A stretch of 64,000 bases of DNA from Muribaculaceae bacterium (GTDB lineage Bacteria; Bacteroidota; Bacteroidia; Bacteroidales; Muribaculaceae): positions 1 to 64,000 of the forward strand of contig JAFSPZ010000018.1 of assembly GCA_017451225.1 (NCBI GenBank), written 5' to 3'. A program made the position numbers and the translations under genes. Shown one piece after another: positions 51,759-60,502 of the stretch. Numbering within the stretch: the first letter of the stretch is position 1; every line of letters begins with the position of its first letter. A model generated the notes under the pieces. The model was not told where the DNA came from. It saw only the letters and a list, made by a program, of their open reading frames with translations, and did not search any database.

Positions 51759-53231
51759 ATGAACCATATAGAGAGTTTAAAAGAATTATACAAGAATTAT
51801 GTTGGCAGTGAGCCTGCCGAGATCAAGTTAATGGACAAGGCTGGCTCAAATCGCAGCTATTACCGCCTTTCAGGCGATAAATCGATAGTGGGTGTCATTG
51901 GCGAGTCGCGTGAAGAAAATGATGCTTTCATTTATATGGCTGGCCACTTCAAGGACCAAGGGCTGTCGGTTCCCACTGTTTATGGAGTAAGCAGCGACCA
52001 CATGGTTTACATTCAAGAAGACCTTGGCGGAAAACCCGAAAACATCCTGTGGAACAAAATTCGCCGCAGCAGTATCACACATGCCTTCACCAACGAAGAG
52101 AAAGAGTTGCTGCGCCGCACAATGAGAGACTTGTGCGACATTCAGTTCCGTGGCACTAAAGGCTTTAACTACAGCAAGTGCTACCCAGCCGAGTGCTTTG
52201 ATGAGCGTTCAATCAAGTGGGACTTGAACTACTTCAAGTACTGTTTCCTGAAAGCAACAGGTATAGTATTTAATGAAAACAAGCTGGAGAACGACTTTGA
52301 ACGCCTCACAAACGACTTGCTTTCGGTTCCAAGCGACACATTCATGTATCGAGATTTCCAGTCGCGCAATGTCATGATTGTTGGTGACACTGAACATCCT
52401 GCCGATTGTCGACTTACCTACATTGACTTCCAGGGCGGCCGTCGTGGCCCTTACTACTATGACGTGGCCTCGTTTGTGTGGCAATCACGTGCCAAATATC
52501 CAGAAGACCTGAAGAAAGACCTTATCGAGGCCTATATGGAACGACTTAAGACTTATAAGCCCGACCTCGACGAGAAACTGTTTTTCGAGAACCTGCGACT
52601 CTTCGTCCTCTTCCGCACACTGCAAGTGCTGGGAGCCTATGGTTTCCGTGGCTACTTCGAGAAGAAGCCCGACTTTATGAAAAACAGCATCGTGCCTGCC
52701 ATTGCCAATTTACGCCGCTTAGTAACGAACTACTCGTTTGACCAATACCCATATTTGAGCGAAGTGATTAATGAACTGGTAAACATGAAAGACTTCACCA
52801 GCGAAGAGAAATCGCTTACCGTTAGAGTTATGAGTTTTGCCTACAAAAAGGGCATCCCCCATGACCCCTCGGGCAACGGAGGTGGTTATGTGTTTGACTG
52901 CCGCGCTCTGAATAACCCTGGCAAATATGACAAGTACAAAGCTTTCACCGGTCTTGACGACAATGTAATCAAGTTCCTACAGAAAGAAAGTACAATCGAC
53001 CAGTGGCTCGTTCACGTTTATGCCATGGTTGATGAGTCGGTAGAGCGCTACAAGAAGCGCAATTTCACCGACCTGATGGTATGTTTCGGCTGTACAGGCG
53101 GCCAGCACCGCTCGGTATATGCCGCACAGCATCTAGCAGAGCACATCTATAAGAAATTCAATGTGCGTGTTGAACTCTCACACCGTGAGCAGAGTGGCCA
53201 TGACCGCACTTTCAATCCTGTTCAAGAATGA
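51759..53231 (+). CDS. AmgK-like sugar kinase fused to a RapZ C-terminal domain
   Basis: A 490-residue fusion. Residues about 1-330 are an aminoglycoside-phosphotransferase-type kinase (GSNRSYYRLSG; catalytic loop MYRDFQSRNVMI with Asp199; metal loop TYIDFQGGRRGP). Residues about 353-490 match the RapZ C-terminal domain (FAYKKGIPHDPSGNGGGYVF, AFTGLDDNVIKFL, GCTGGQHRSVYAAQ at 444-457), which in E. coli RapZ binds glucosamine-6-phosphate. With a MurU-like gene overlapping by 4 bp, the kinase most likely phosphorylates N-acetylmuramate or N-acetylglucosamine at C1 in wall recycling. The RapZ ATPase half is absent. Confidence 0.85.
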   Translation: MNHIESLKELYKNYVGSEPAEIKLMDKAGSNRSYYRLSGDKSIVGVIGESREENDAFIYMAGHFKDQGLSVPTVYGVSSDHMVYIQEDLGGKPENILWNKIRRSSITHAFTNEEKELLRRTMRDLCDIQFRGTKGFNYSKCYPAECFDERSIKWDLNYFKYCFLKATGIVFNENKLENDFERLTNDLLSVPSDTFMYRDFQSRNVMIVGDTEHPADCRLTYIDFQGGRRGPYYYDVASFVWQSRAKYPEDLKKDLIEAYMERLKTYKPDLDEKLFFENLRLFVLFRTLQVLGAYGFRGYFEKKPDFMKNSIVPAIANLRRLVTNYSFDQYPYLSEVINELVNMKDFTSEEKSLTVRVMSFAYKKGIPHDPSGNGGGYVFDCRALNNPGKYDKYKAFTGLDDNVIKFLQKESTIDQWLVHVYAMVDESVERYKKRNFTDLMVCFGCTGGQHRSVYAAQHLAEHIYKKFNVRVELSHREQSGHDRTFNPVQE

Positions 53232-53977
53232 AAGCAATGATATTTGCAGCCGGGCTAGGAACCCGGCTGCGTCCTTTAACTAACGACCGTCCGAAAGCTC
53301 TCATAGAGATTGGTGGCAAAACTATGCTTGAAAGAGTAATTACAAAACTTGCTGCTGCAGGTTTTGACGATATCACTATCAACATCCACCACTTTGGAGA
53401 GAAAATCATTGATTTTCTTGAGAAGAACGGCAATTTTGGTCTCGAGATTCACATCAGCGACGAGCGTGAAATGCTGCTCGACACTGGCGGAGGAATTCTC
53501 AAAGCACGCCCCTTCCTTGACGGTGACGAGCCTTTCCTCGTGCACAATGCCGACATTCTCACCGATATCGACCTGAATGCAATGTATCAGAACCACCTCA
53601 AGAACGGAGCAATGGCGACAGTGCTGGTCAAGGACCGCAAAACCAGCCGTTACTTCGTCTTTGACGACGACTACCACCTGCAAGGATGGATAAACAAATC
53701 TACTGGCGAGACACGTCCCGGCAGTTTCATTCATCGCGAAGGCATGCACGAACTTGCATTTGGCGGCATCCATGTGATATCGCCCAGCATCTTTGATGAA
53801 TTAGAGAAATACTCTCAAGGACAAGCGAAATTCTCAATCACACCTTTCTACGTTGACGAATGCCACAACCACCCCATCAATGGATATGTGCAGAACACAG
53901 CTTACACATGGCTCGATGTGGGCAAACCCGAGACTTTGAAAGAAGCCAAGGAAGTGGTTGCTTCAATCAATATTTGA
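53228..53977 (+). CDS. Sugar-1-phosphate nucleotidyltransferase (MurU-like)
   Basis: A 249-residue GT-A-like nucleotidyltransferase. The signature AAGLGTRLRPLTNDRPKAL stands at residues 6-24; LVHNADILTDIDLNAM holds the metal Asp; GGIHVISPSIFDEL follows. It is short, without a left-handed beta-helix, like MurU. Overlap with the AmgK-like gene (ATGA) reproduces the amgK-murU pair of Pseudomonas, which makes UDP-N-acetylmuramate from recycled sugar. Other sugar-1-phosphates are possible. A terminator follows directly. Confidence 0.85.
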   Translation: MKAMIFAAGLGTRLRPLTNDRPKALIEIGGKTMLERVITKLAAAGFDDITINIHHFGEKIIDFLEKNGNFGLEIHISDEREMLLDTGGGILKARPFLDGDEPFLVHNADILTDIDLNAMYQNHLKNGAMATVLVKDRKTSRYFVFDDDYHLQGWINKSTGETRPGSFIHREGMHELAFGGIHVISPSIFDELEKYSQGQAKFSITPFYVDECHNHPINGYVQNTAYTWLDVGKPETLKEAKEVVASINI

Positions 53978-53984
53978 CATAAAG

Positions 53985-54012
53985 AAAAGGGGACTTAAAT
54001 CCCCTTTTTTTA
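53985..54012. terminator. Terminator between murU-like and lipoprotein genes
   Basis: AAAAGGGGA (53985-53993) pairs with TCCCCTTTT (54000-54008) over a 6-nt loop, with T8 after the stem on the plus strand and AAAA before it, so it can work both ways. Confidence 0.85.
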
Positions 54013-54035
54013 TGATTACCATTAGATGATTGACA

Positions 54036-55547
54036 TTAAAAACCATAATCGACGTTGTCGTCCTCTTCGCTGCTACTGCCAGGTGTTTTCCAGCACAAGA
54101 GTTTGAGCAGAGAAACCACCACATTGGCCTTCTCATCCTCGGCAAAATAGAAACCCTCACCATTTGACTTGTCTTTAAGTCCCCAGTTGAAAATTCCTTC
54201 GGGCTTATCACCAATTTTCATGAATCGGAAAACAACCACAGCACATTTATCCAAATTCTCAGGAAGCACTGGCAATTCTTGTGCAGTGTACTGAGTTCCG
54301 AAGTCTACGCATCGCAGATAGAATGCATTTTCATTCTGCCCTACAGCAATGCCCTGGCTACCATAGTCGTAGAAATATTCCCCATCACGGAGCAAGGGCT
54401 CTTGTCCTCGCTGGTTGCCCAAATCAATGATTTGATTAATTATCATAGTGGGGTTGCTTGACTGCGAACCTACAACAACGTTATATCCTCCTGTCTGTGC
54501 TTCCTCGGCACCAATCACAACTGCACCATTTAACGATGCAAGAATGTCGTTGTATTTCAACCCTTTGGTAAATGGCACTCCATCAAGCATCTTAAGCATC
54601 TCTTGAACTTGAGGCATCTGAACAAGATTAGAACCATTTATTTTAATGCCAACATAGGTCGACAATTCTCCAGGAATCAATCCCAGCACCGATGACGAAT
54701 TGCTTGCTTTAGAAGCAATAATCTTGTCATAGAGTTGGCTGTACTGACTGTTCTTATCATAGATTAATTGTGTTTTAACCTTTGCTGTTTCGCCATCTTT
54801 CTTCGACTTGTCAAACTTCAAAGATGCTGTCAAAGCCTTGATATCGGTTCCTGCAATAAGATCTATCACAGGTGCACCCATATCGAACATATTGAGTTTA
54901 GAGTCCGACTTAATCAAAGCCCCTAAAGATTTAACGTTAATAAAAGCATTAACATCACCGTCCTTTGAATCAATAGCCTTTACGACCTCATCGTTGTCCA
55001 TAATGCTGGGCTTGCTCTTGTCGAGAATTTCGGCAGCAGCTTTAGCAGCCAACTCAGGAGCCACAGTATTGCTGCAGCGCCCAATCAGCAGCACATCGCC
55101 ATCGATGGCATAGGCATGGTCGAGATGTGAAGCAAATTGCACGCCTGAAACTTCTTTCATTTTACCCGACGCTATTTTCGATACCATAGCTGTGGCTTGC
55201 TCCTCGTCAGCAAGAGGAAAGAGAGCCACAGAGTTAAATATACCAGGCGAGAAATATATGTAGCAGCGATTGGTGAAATCGATGCCTGATTTAGGAAGGT
55301 TGCCTATTACATCCGAGAAAATGTTGGGGTCTCCTTCCTCTATAACTTTTTTGAGAGAATCGGGAATTGTTACAACTCCTTCTTTAGAAGACATACCACC
55401 CTTCTTCAGTATTGCTGGTACATCAACACTCACTACACCAACGGCGTCGTCGGGAATCATCGCTCTTAGGTTCTCATCGGTCGAAGAACACGAAACCATT
55501 AAACCAACAGTAATTAATAGCAGTAGAAAGCTTTTAATCTTAGTCAT
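54036..55547 (-). CDS. Large lipoprotein, DUF4836-like
   Basis: A 503-residue exported lipoprotein with signal peptide MTKIKSFLLLLITVGLMVSC and Cys near residue 20. The mature part (LRAMIPDDAVGVVSVDVPAI, DHAYAIDGDVLLIGRC) resembles the Bacteroidota DUF4836 family: two similar alpha/beta halves that read like tandem domains. No function is known. It has its own promoter (55574-55603). Confidence 0.7.
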   Translation of the reverse strand: MTKIKSFLLLLITVGLMVSCSSTDENLRAMIPDDAVGVVSVDVPAILKKGGMSSKEGVVTIPDSLKKVIEEGDPNIFSDVIGNLPKSGIDFTNRCYIYFSPGIFNSVALFPLADEEQATAMVSKIASGKMKEVSGVQFASHLDHAYAIDGDVLLIGRCSNTVAPELAAKAAAEILDKSKPSIMDNDEVVKAIDSKDGDVNAFINVKSLGALIKSDSKLNMFDMGAPVIDLIAGTDIKALTASLKFDKSKKDGETAKVKTQLIYDKNSQYSQLYDKIIASKASNSSSVLGLIPGELSTYVGIKINGSNLVQMPQVQEMLKMLDGVPFTKGLKYNDILASLNGAVVIGAEEAQTGGYNVVVGSQSSNPTMIINQIIDLGNQRGQEPLLRDGEYFYDYGSQGIAVGQNENAFYLRCVDFGTQYTAQELPVLPENLDKCAVVVFRFMKIGDKPEGIFNWGLKDKSNGEGFYFAEDEKANVVVSLLKLLCWKTPGSSSEEDDNVDYGF

Positions 55548-55573
55548 AGATAAACTCTTTTTATTTTGGCATG

Positions 55574-55603
55574 CAAAAGTAACACATTATTTAGTTATTA
55601 CAA
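55574..55603 (-). promoter_or_regulatory. Promoter of the DUF4836-like lipoprotein gene
   Basis: Minus strand -33 TTG (55603-55601) and -7 TACTTTTG (55581-55574), 19 nt apart. Confidence 0.6.
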
Positions 55604-55655
55604 GCAAAAAAACTTGTATTTTTGAGGGTTGTTAATAAGTTTTCTTATAAAACTA

Positions 55656-55685
55656 TTGCTGTGAACATTAAAAGTACTATTTTTG
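55656..55685 (+). promoter_or_regulatory. Promoter of the small acidic protein and aguAB genes
   Basis: -33 TTG (55656-55658) and -7 TATTTTTG (55678-55685) are 19 nt apart. Confidence 0.6.
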
Positions 55686-55726
55686 AACACGAAAACACTT
55701 ATTTACCATAATAACTAATTGTAATC

Positions 55727-55951
55727 ATGAACGATATTTCCGAAATATTAAGAGCTTTACTCGACCAGTTCGCACGCACAAGCGAAGTGGAGCGTGAATT
55801 TGCCAACATGATGAACAATGACGCCCAACTTAAGGAAGACTATTACCTGTGGTGCGAAGATATGGGATATGACAGCAAAACTGGCTACCAAGATTTCATC
55901 GACGAGCAGATGCAAGACCGTGATGAATTTTGGGAGGCTATGAACGAGTAA
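55727..55951 (+). CDS. Small acidic protein, unknown function
   Basis: A 74-residue, very acidic protein (MNDISEILRALLDQFARTSE, ending DRDEFWEAMNE). It is probably helical, with a Tyr/Trp-rich middle (YYLWCEDMGYDSKTGYQDF). There is no signal peptide. The promoter upstream and the coding-type composition support a real gene. It lies 25 nt before aguA and is probably co-transcribed. I do not recognise the family. Confidence 0.75.
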   Translation: MNDISEILRALLDQFARTSEVEREFANMMNNDAQLKEDYYLWCEDMGYDSKTGYQDFIDEQMQDRDEFWEAMNE

Positions 55952-55976
55952 TTCATATTCAACAAACTGTTCATTG

Positions 55977-57026
55977 ATGCTGCAAAACAACTCTCTCTAC
56001 AATGCTATTTTGCCGTCTGAATGGGAACGGCAGGATGCCATTGTGATGGCATGGCCTCATCGTGACACCGACTGGAGTTATATGCTCAATGAAGTCGAAA
56101 CTTGTTACAAGGCTATTGCCAGTGCCATAGTGCGCGAAATGTCATTGATATTAGTTGCCCCCAACATTGAAGAGGTGGGTTGTAAGTTAAGTGACATAGA
56201 CCATAACGAAAGGATAGTATTTCTTGAGTGCGACACCAACGACACTTGGGCTCGCGATTTCGGGCCTATTTCGGTAATAAACGGCGACGACAGGCTTATG
56301 CTCGACTTCAAGTTTGATGCCTGGGGAATGAAATTTGCAGCCAATAAGGACAATCTCATATGCAGGAGCATGGAACGCAGCGGCATTTTCAATTCTAAAT
56401 TTGTCAACTGTCAGGATTTTGTGCTTGAAGGTGGCTCCATCGAGAGCGACGGCAAGGGCACAATACTCACCACCAGCCGTTGCCTGCTCTCTCCAAACCG
56501 CAACAGTTTTCTTAGCAAGCAAGAGATAGAAAACGTTTTGCGCTCACGACTTGGTGCTAAAAAAGTGCTGTGGCTCAATCACGGAGAACTTGCTGGCGAC
56601 GATACCGATGCACACATCGACACACTGGCGCGTTTGGCGCCAAATGACACTATCCTCTATGTCAGATGCGAGGACACAAGCGACGAGCAATATGAATCGT
56701 TAATGCTCATGGAAAAGGAGTTGATGTCAATGACTAATGTTAGTGACAAGCCGTTCAACCTTCTTCCTCTTCCCTGCCCTGACCCAATTGTTGACGAAAA
56801 TGGCGACCGACTTCCTGCAACCTACGCCAACTTCCTGATTACTAACAATCAAGTGCTTGTACCAGTCTATGGACAACCCGACAACGACAACAAAGCACTT
56901 AACACAATAAAAAAAGCATTCAGCGACCGTGATGTGGTGGGCATAGACTGCAACGCTCTCATCAAACAGCATGGCTCGCTGCACTGCATCACAATGCAAA
57001 TTCCCGAAAACTTTTTGAAAAAATGA
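55977..57026 (+). CDS. aguA: Agmatine deiminase (peptidyl-arginine deiminase family)
   Basis: A 349-residue guanidine-modifying enzyme. AMAWPHRDTDW-like MAWPHRDTDW, TWARDFGPISV, FVLEGGSIESDG, AHIDTLARL and the catalytic Cys in HGSLHCITMQIP (Cys337) are the agmatine deiminase landmarks. It converts agmatine to N-carbamoylputrescine and ammonia. The ATG at 55977 is used; a TTG one codon earlier is also in frame. It overlaps aguB by 4 bp, so the pathway to putrescine is coupled. Confidence 0.93.
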   Translation: MLQNNSLYNAILPSEWERQDAIVMAWPHRDTDWSYMLNEVETCYKAIASAIVREMSLILVAPNIEEVGCKLSDIDHNERIVFLECDTNDTWARDFGPISVINGDDRLMLDFKFDAWGMKFAANKDNLICRSMERSGIFNSKFVNCQDFVLEGGSIESDGKGTILTTSRCLLSPNRNSFLSKQEIENVLRSRLGAKKVLWLNHGELAGDDTDAHIDTLARLAPNDTILYVRCEDTSDEQYESLMLMEKELMSMTNVSDKPFNLLPLPCPDPIVDENGDRLPATYANFLITNNQVLVPVYGQPDNDNKALNTIKKAFSDRDVVGIDCNALIKQHGSLHCITMQIPENFLKK

Positions 57027-57898
57027 AAATAGGAATAATTCAACAACACAACAGCAGCGAGATTGAACTCAATCGCATGCGACTGCTGGAGAAAATCGCA
57101 AAACTCGCAAAAGATGGTGCACAACTCATTGTTCTGCAAGAGCTGCACGACTCATTATATTTTTGCCAAGAGGAGAATGTCGACAATTTCGACCTCGCAA
57201 CAGAAATCCCCGGCAAAGTCACCGAAACCTATGCCAATGCTGCTCGTGAAAACAATGTGGTGATTGTAACTTCAATGTTTGAAAAACGTGCCAAAGGATT
57301 ATACCACAACACCGCTGTAGTATTTGAGAAAGACGGGACAATCGCTGGCAAGTACCGCAAGATGCACATTCCCGACGACCCAGCCTATTATGAGAAATTC
57401 TATTTTACTCCTGGCGACTTGGGATTTGAGCCTATCGACACAAGCGTGGGACGACTGGGTGTCCTCGTGTGCTGGGACCAATGGTATCCTGAGGCTGCAC
57501 GCTTAATGGCACTCAAAGGTGCCGACATGCTCATCTACCCCACTGCAATAGGATTTGAGAGCAGTGACAATGAGAGTGAAAAGATGCGTCAGCTCAACGC
57601 TTGGATGACAGTTCAACTAGGACACGCCGTTGCCAATGGTATACCGGTAGTGACTGTGAACCGAGTGGGACACGAACCCGACCCAAGCGGACAGACTCGA
57701 GGTATAGAGTTCTGGGGCAGTAGCTTTATAGCCGGTCAGCAAGGCGAGGTACTTCACTGCACTTCAAGCAATGAGGAAGAAGAAACCATTATCGACGTCA
57801 ACCTAGAGCGCACCGAGCGAGTGCGTCGCTGGTGGCCATTCCTGCGCGACCGCCGCATAGACCATTTCAAAGGCCTAGACAAACGATATCTCGACTAA
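57023..57898 (+). CDS. aguB: N-carbamoylputrescine amidohydrolase
   Basis: A 291-residue nitrilase-fold enzyme. The Glu-Lys-Cys triad is visible: Glu40 in IVLQELHDSLYFC, Lys113 in KYRKMHIPDDP and Cys150 in GVLVCWDQWYPEAARLMAL. DRRIDHF at the end is typical of AguB. It hydrolyses N-carbamoylputrescine to putrescine, carbon dioxide and ammonia. A strong terminator follows 33 nt after the stop. Confidence 0.95.
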   Translation: MKIGIIQQHNSSEIELNRMRLLEKIAKLAKDGAQLIVLQELHDSLYFCQEENVDNFDLATEIPGKVTETYANAARENNVVIVTSMFEKRAKGLYHNTAVVFEKDGTIAGKYRKMHIPDDPAYYEKFYFTPGDLGFEPIDTSVGRLGVLVCWDQWYPEAARLMALKGADMLIYPTAIGFESSDNESEKMRQLNAWMTVQLGHAVANGIPVVTVNRVGHEPDPSGQTRGIEFWGSSFIAGQQGEVLHCTSSNEEEETIIDVNLERTERVRRWWPFLRDRRIDHFKGLDKRYLD

Positions 57899-57931
57899 TA
57901 GATTTTTTTAATTCCCTAAATTTAATAGCTT

Positions 57932-57967
57932 GAAAAATGTGGCTCACTTTTGTGAGCCACATTTTTC
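57932..57967. terminator. Bidirectional terminator between aguB and ettA
   Basis: A perfect 16-bp stem (57932-57947 with 57952-57967) closes a TTTT loop; the arms begin with GAAAAA and end in TTTTTC. Confidence 0.88.
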
Positions 57968-57984
57968 ATACATTAGAAACAAAA

Positions 57985-59682
57985 TCAATCTGCGGTGAGT
58001 TTGCGATAGCGCACTCTTGTTGGCTCTTCCTTGCCCAAGCGTTTGAGCTTGTTTTCTTCATATTCACTATAAGATCCCTCAAAGAAGAATACATTGCTGT
58101 CGCCCTCAAAAGCAAGGATGTGAGTACAAATGCGGTCAAGGAACCAACGGTCATGACTAATGACCACTGCACAGCCGGCAAAGTCGTCAAGACCTTCCTC
58201 GAGAGCGCGCAAGGTGTTCACATCAATATCATTGGTAGGCTCATCAAGAAGCAACACATTGCCTTCTTCCTTGAGTGCCAATGCCAACTGCAGGCGGTTT
58301 CGCTCGCCACCGCTTAGCACACCACATTTCTTCTGCTGGTCCACTCCCGAGAAGTTGAAGCGCGACAGGTAGGCTCGTGCATTTACATCACGACCTCCCA
58401 TTCGCAGCAGCTCTACTCCACCCGAAATCACCTCATAGACAGTCTTATCGGGGTCGATGCTCGTGTGTTGCTGGTCTACATAGACAGCTTTTACAGTTTC
58501 ACCCACCTCAAATGTTCCACTATCGGGCTTCTCAAGGCCCATGATTAGACGGAACAATGTTGTTTTTCCGGCACCATTAGGCCCTATAACCCCCACAATG
58601 CCATTGGGCGGAAGCATGAAGTTGAGGTCATCAAATAGCAGTTTATCGCCAAAGGCCTTTGCCACATGCTGAGCCTCAATCACTTTGTTTCCAAGACGAG
58701 GACCATTGGGAATAAATATCTCAAGTTTCTCCTCTTTTTCCTTAACTGTTTCGTTGAGCAATTTGTCATAGCTGTTAAGACGAGCCTTACCCTTAGCTTG
58801 TCGAGCCTTTGGAGCCATACGCACCCATTCTAGCTCACGCTGCAAAGTCTTGCGACGCTTGCTCTCGGTTTTCTCCTCTTGAGCCAAGCGCTGAGTTTTC
58901 TGTTCGAGCCAGCTGCTGTAGTTGCCACGCCAGGGTATACCCTCGCCACGGTCAAGTTCAAGAATCCATCCTGCCACATGGTCAAGGAAATAGCGGTCAT
59001 GAGTCACCGCTATCACAGTGCCCTCATATTGCTGCAAGTGCTGCTCAAGCCAGTCAATCGACTCGGCATCAAGGTGGTTGGTGGGCTCATCAAGAAGCAA
59101 CACGTCAGGTTTCTGGAGCAGCAGTCGGCACAATGCCACTCGACGGCGCTCACCACCGCTCAAATGCTCGGTCGACTGATCACCCTCGGGACATCGAAGC
59201 GCATCCATCGCACGTTCCAAACGACTATCTAGGTTCCATGCATCGGTGGCATCTATAACGTCTTGCAACTCGGCCTGACGCGCAAAGAGTTCATTCATCT
59301 TGTTCTCATCTTCATAATATTCAGGAAGACCAAATTTCTTGTTAATCTCCTCATATTCCTTGAGAGCGTCAACAATGTGTTGAACCCCTTCCTGCACCAC
59401 TTCTTTCACAGTCTTGTTTGGATCTAGTTGAGGATCTTGAGGCAGATAACCCACACTGTAGCCAGGCGCAAACACCACCTCGCCCTGATACTGTTTCTCG
59501 ATTCCTGCGATGATTTTCATCAAAGTGGACTTACCTGCACCGTTCAGACCTATGATGCCAATTTTTGCACCATAGAAAAACGAGAGATAAATATTCTTCA
59601 GAATCTGTTTTTGGTTTTGTTGAATAGTCTTACTCACCCCCACCATTGAGAAAATGATTTTCTTGTCGTCAACTGTTGCCAT
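57985..59682 (-). CDS. ettA: Energy-dependent translational throttle protein EttA (ABC-F)
   Basis: A 565-residue soluble double ABC protein. First cassette: GLNGAGKST, LSGGERRRVALCRLL, DVLLLDEPTNHLD. Second: GPNGAGKTTLF, LSGGERNRLQLALAL, VLLLDEPTNDIDV. The arm insertion (residues about 95-135) and the inter-domain linker (RELEWVRMAPKARQAKGKAR) are those of EttA. EttA binds the ribosomal E site and gates the first peptide bond by energy status. The MBL gene lies upstream with a 43-nt gap and no promoter box. Confidence 0.95.
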   Translation of the reverse strand: MATVDDKKIIFSMVGVSKTIQQNQKQILKNIYLSFFYGAKIGIIGLNGAGKSTLMKIIAGIEKQYQGEVVFAPGYSVGYLPQDPQLDPNKTVKEVVQEGVQHIVDALKEYEEINKKFGLPEYYEDENKMNELFARQAELQDVIDATDAWNLDSRLERAMDALRCPEGDQSTEHLSGGERRRVALCRLLLQKPDVLLLDEPTNHLDAESIDWLEQHLQQYEGTVIAVTHDRYFLDHVAGWILELDRGEGIPWRGNYSSWLEQKTQRLAQEEKTESKRRKTLQRELEWVRMAPKARQAKGKARLNSYDKLLNETVKEKEEKLEIFIPNGPRLGNKVIEAQHVAKAFGDKLLFDDLNFMLPPNGIVGVIGPNGAGKTTLFRLIMGLEKPDSGTFEVGETVKAVYVDQQHTSIDPDKTVYEVISGGVELLRMGGRDVNARAYLSRFNFSGVDQQKKCGVLSGGERNRLQLALALKEEGNVLLLDEPTNDIDVNTLRALEEGLDDFAGCAVVISHDRWFLDRICTHILAFEGDSNVFFFEGSYSEYEENKLKRLGKEEPTRVRYRKLTAD

Positions 59683-59725
59683 AAATATCTAAGTATTAAT
59701 CGTTTATTTTTAAGTATTATGCTGG

Positions 59726-60502
59726 TTACAACGCCCCATCCAACTCTATTTTCATGCCATCATAGGCCAATTCCACGCCTTTAGGAAGAAGTTTTGAGGT
59801 TTCAGCATGAAGTCCAATGCCATGACTCATGTGGATGAGAATAGTCCTTCCTGGCTTTATCTGTTCTATTATTTCAAGGGCTTGAGAAAGTGAGATGTGT
59901 GACAAGTGCTCTTCAATGCGCAGCGCGTTCAAAACAAGCAGTGGAATGCCATGCAAACGCTCAATCTGGTCATGTGCGATAGTCTTGCAATCAGTGATAT
60001 AAGCCATTGGACCAATTTTGAAACCCAGAATTGGCAAGCGGTAATGCAGCACGGGGATGGGCTCAACATTGATTCCAGCACAATCAAATGAATCTTTATC
60101 GTTTATCTCGACCAAATTGAAATGCGGCACACCGGGATAGGGATGCTCGGCAAAGCAATATGCAAGCCGCTCATGCAAAGCTTGAATTACATCTTGACGA
60201 GCAAATATCGGAAAATTGCTGTGGCCGCGAAGCTCTTCAAGTCCACCTATGTGATCGTAATGGATGTGAGTTATGAGTAATGCGTCAAGATGGGAATCTC
60301 CCGTCGAGAGAATCTGCTCACGGAAATCAGGACCACAATCTATCAAGATGCGCTTGCTTTTCCACTCCACCAAAGCCGACTGCCGCAACCTGTGGTCATG
60401 AGGGTCGGCCGAACGGCACACTTCACACTGACACCCTATTTGTGGCACACCAGTGCTGGTGCCGCTTCCCAGTATAGTTAGTTTTAGTTTCTCGTCAGCC
60501 AT
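59726..60502 (-). CDS. MBL-fold metallo-hydrolase (PhnP-like)
   Basis: A 258-residue metallo-beta-lactamase-fold enzyme. Metal motif ITHIHYDHIGG (HxHxDH) stands near residue 77, and the N-terminal LGSGTSTGVPQIGCQCEVC carries the Cys pair typical of PhnP-like and RNase Z-like cyclic phosphodiesterases. Further metal ligands are in MAYITDCKT and ILIHMSHG. The family cleaves cyclic phosphodiesters; the substrate here is unknown. Its ATG overlaps the stop of the upstream lipoprotein gene by 1 nt. Confidence 0.87.
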   Translation of the reverse strand: MADEKLKLTILGSGTSTGVPQIGCQCEVCRSADPHDHRLRQSALVEWKSKRILIDCGPDFREQILSTGDSHLDALLITHIHYDHIGGLEELRGHSNFPIFARQDVIQALHERLAYCFAEHPYPGVPHFNLVEINDKDSFDCAGINVEPIPVLHYRLPILGFKIGPMAYITDCKTIAHDQIERLHGIPLLVLNALRIEEHLSHISLSQALEIIEQIKPGRTILIHMSHGIGLHAETSKLLPKGVELAYDGMKIELDGAL

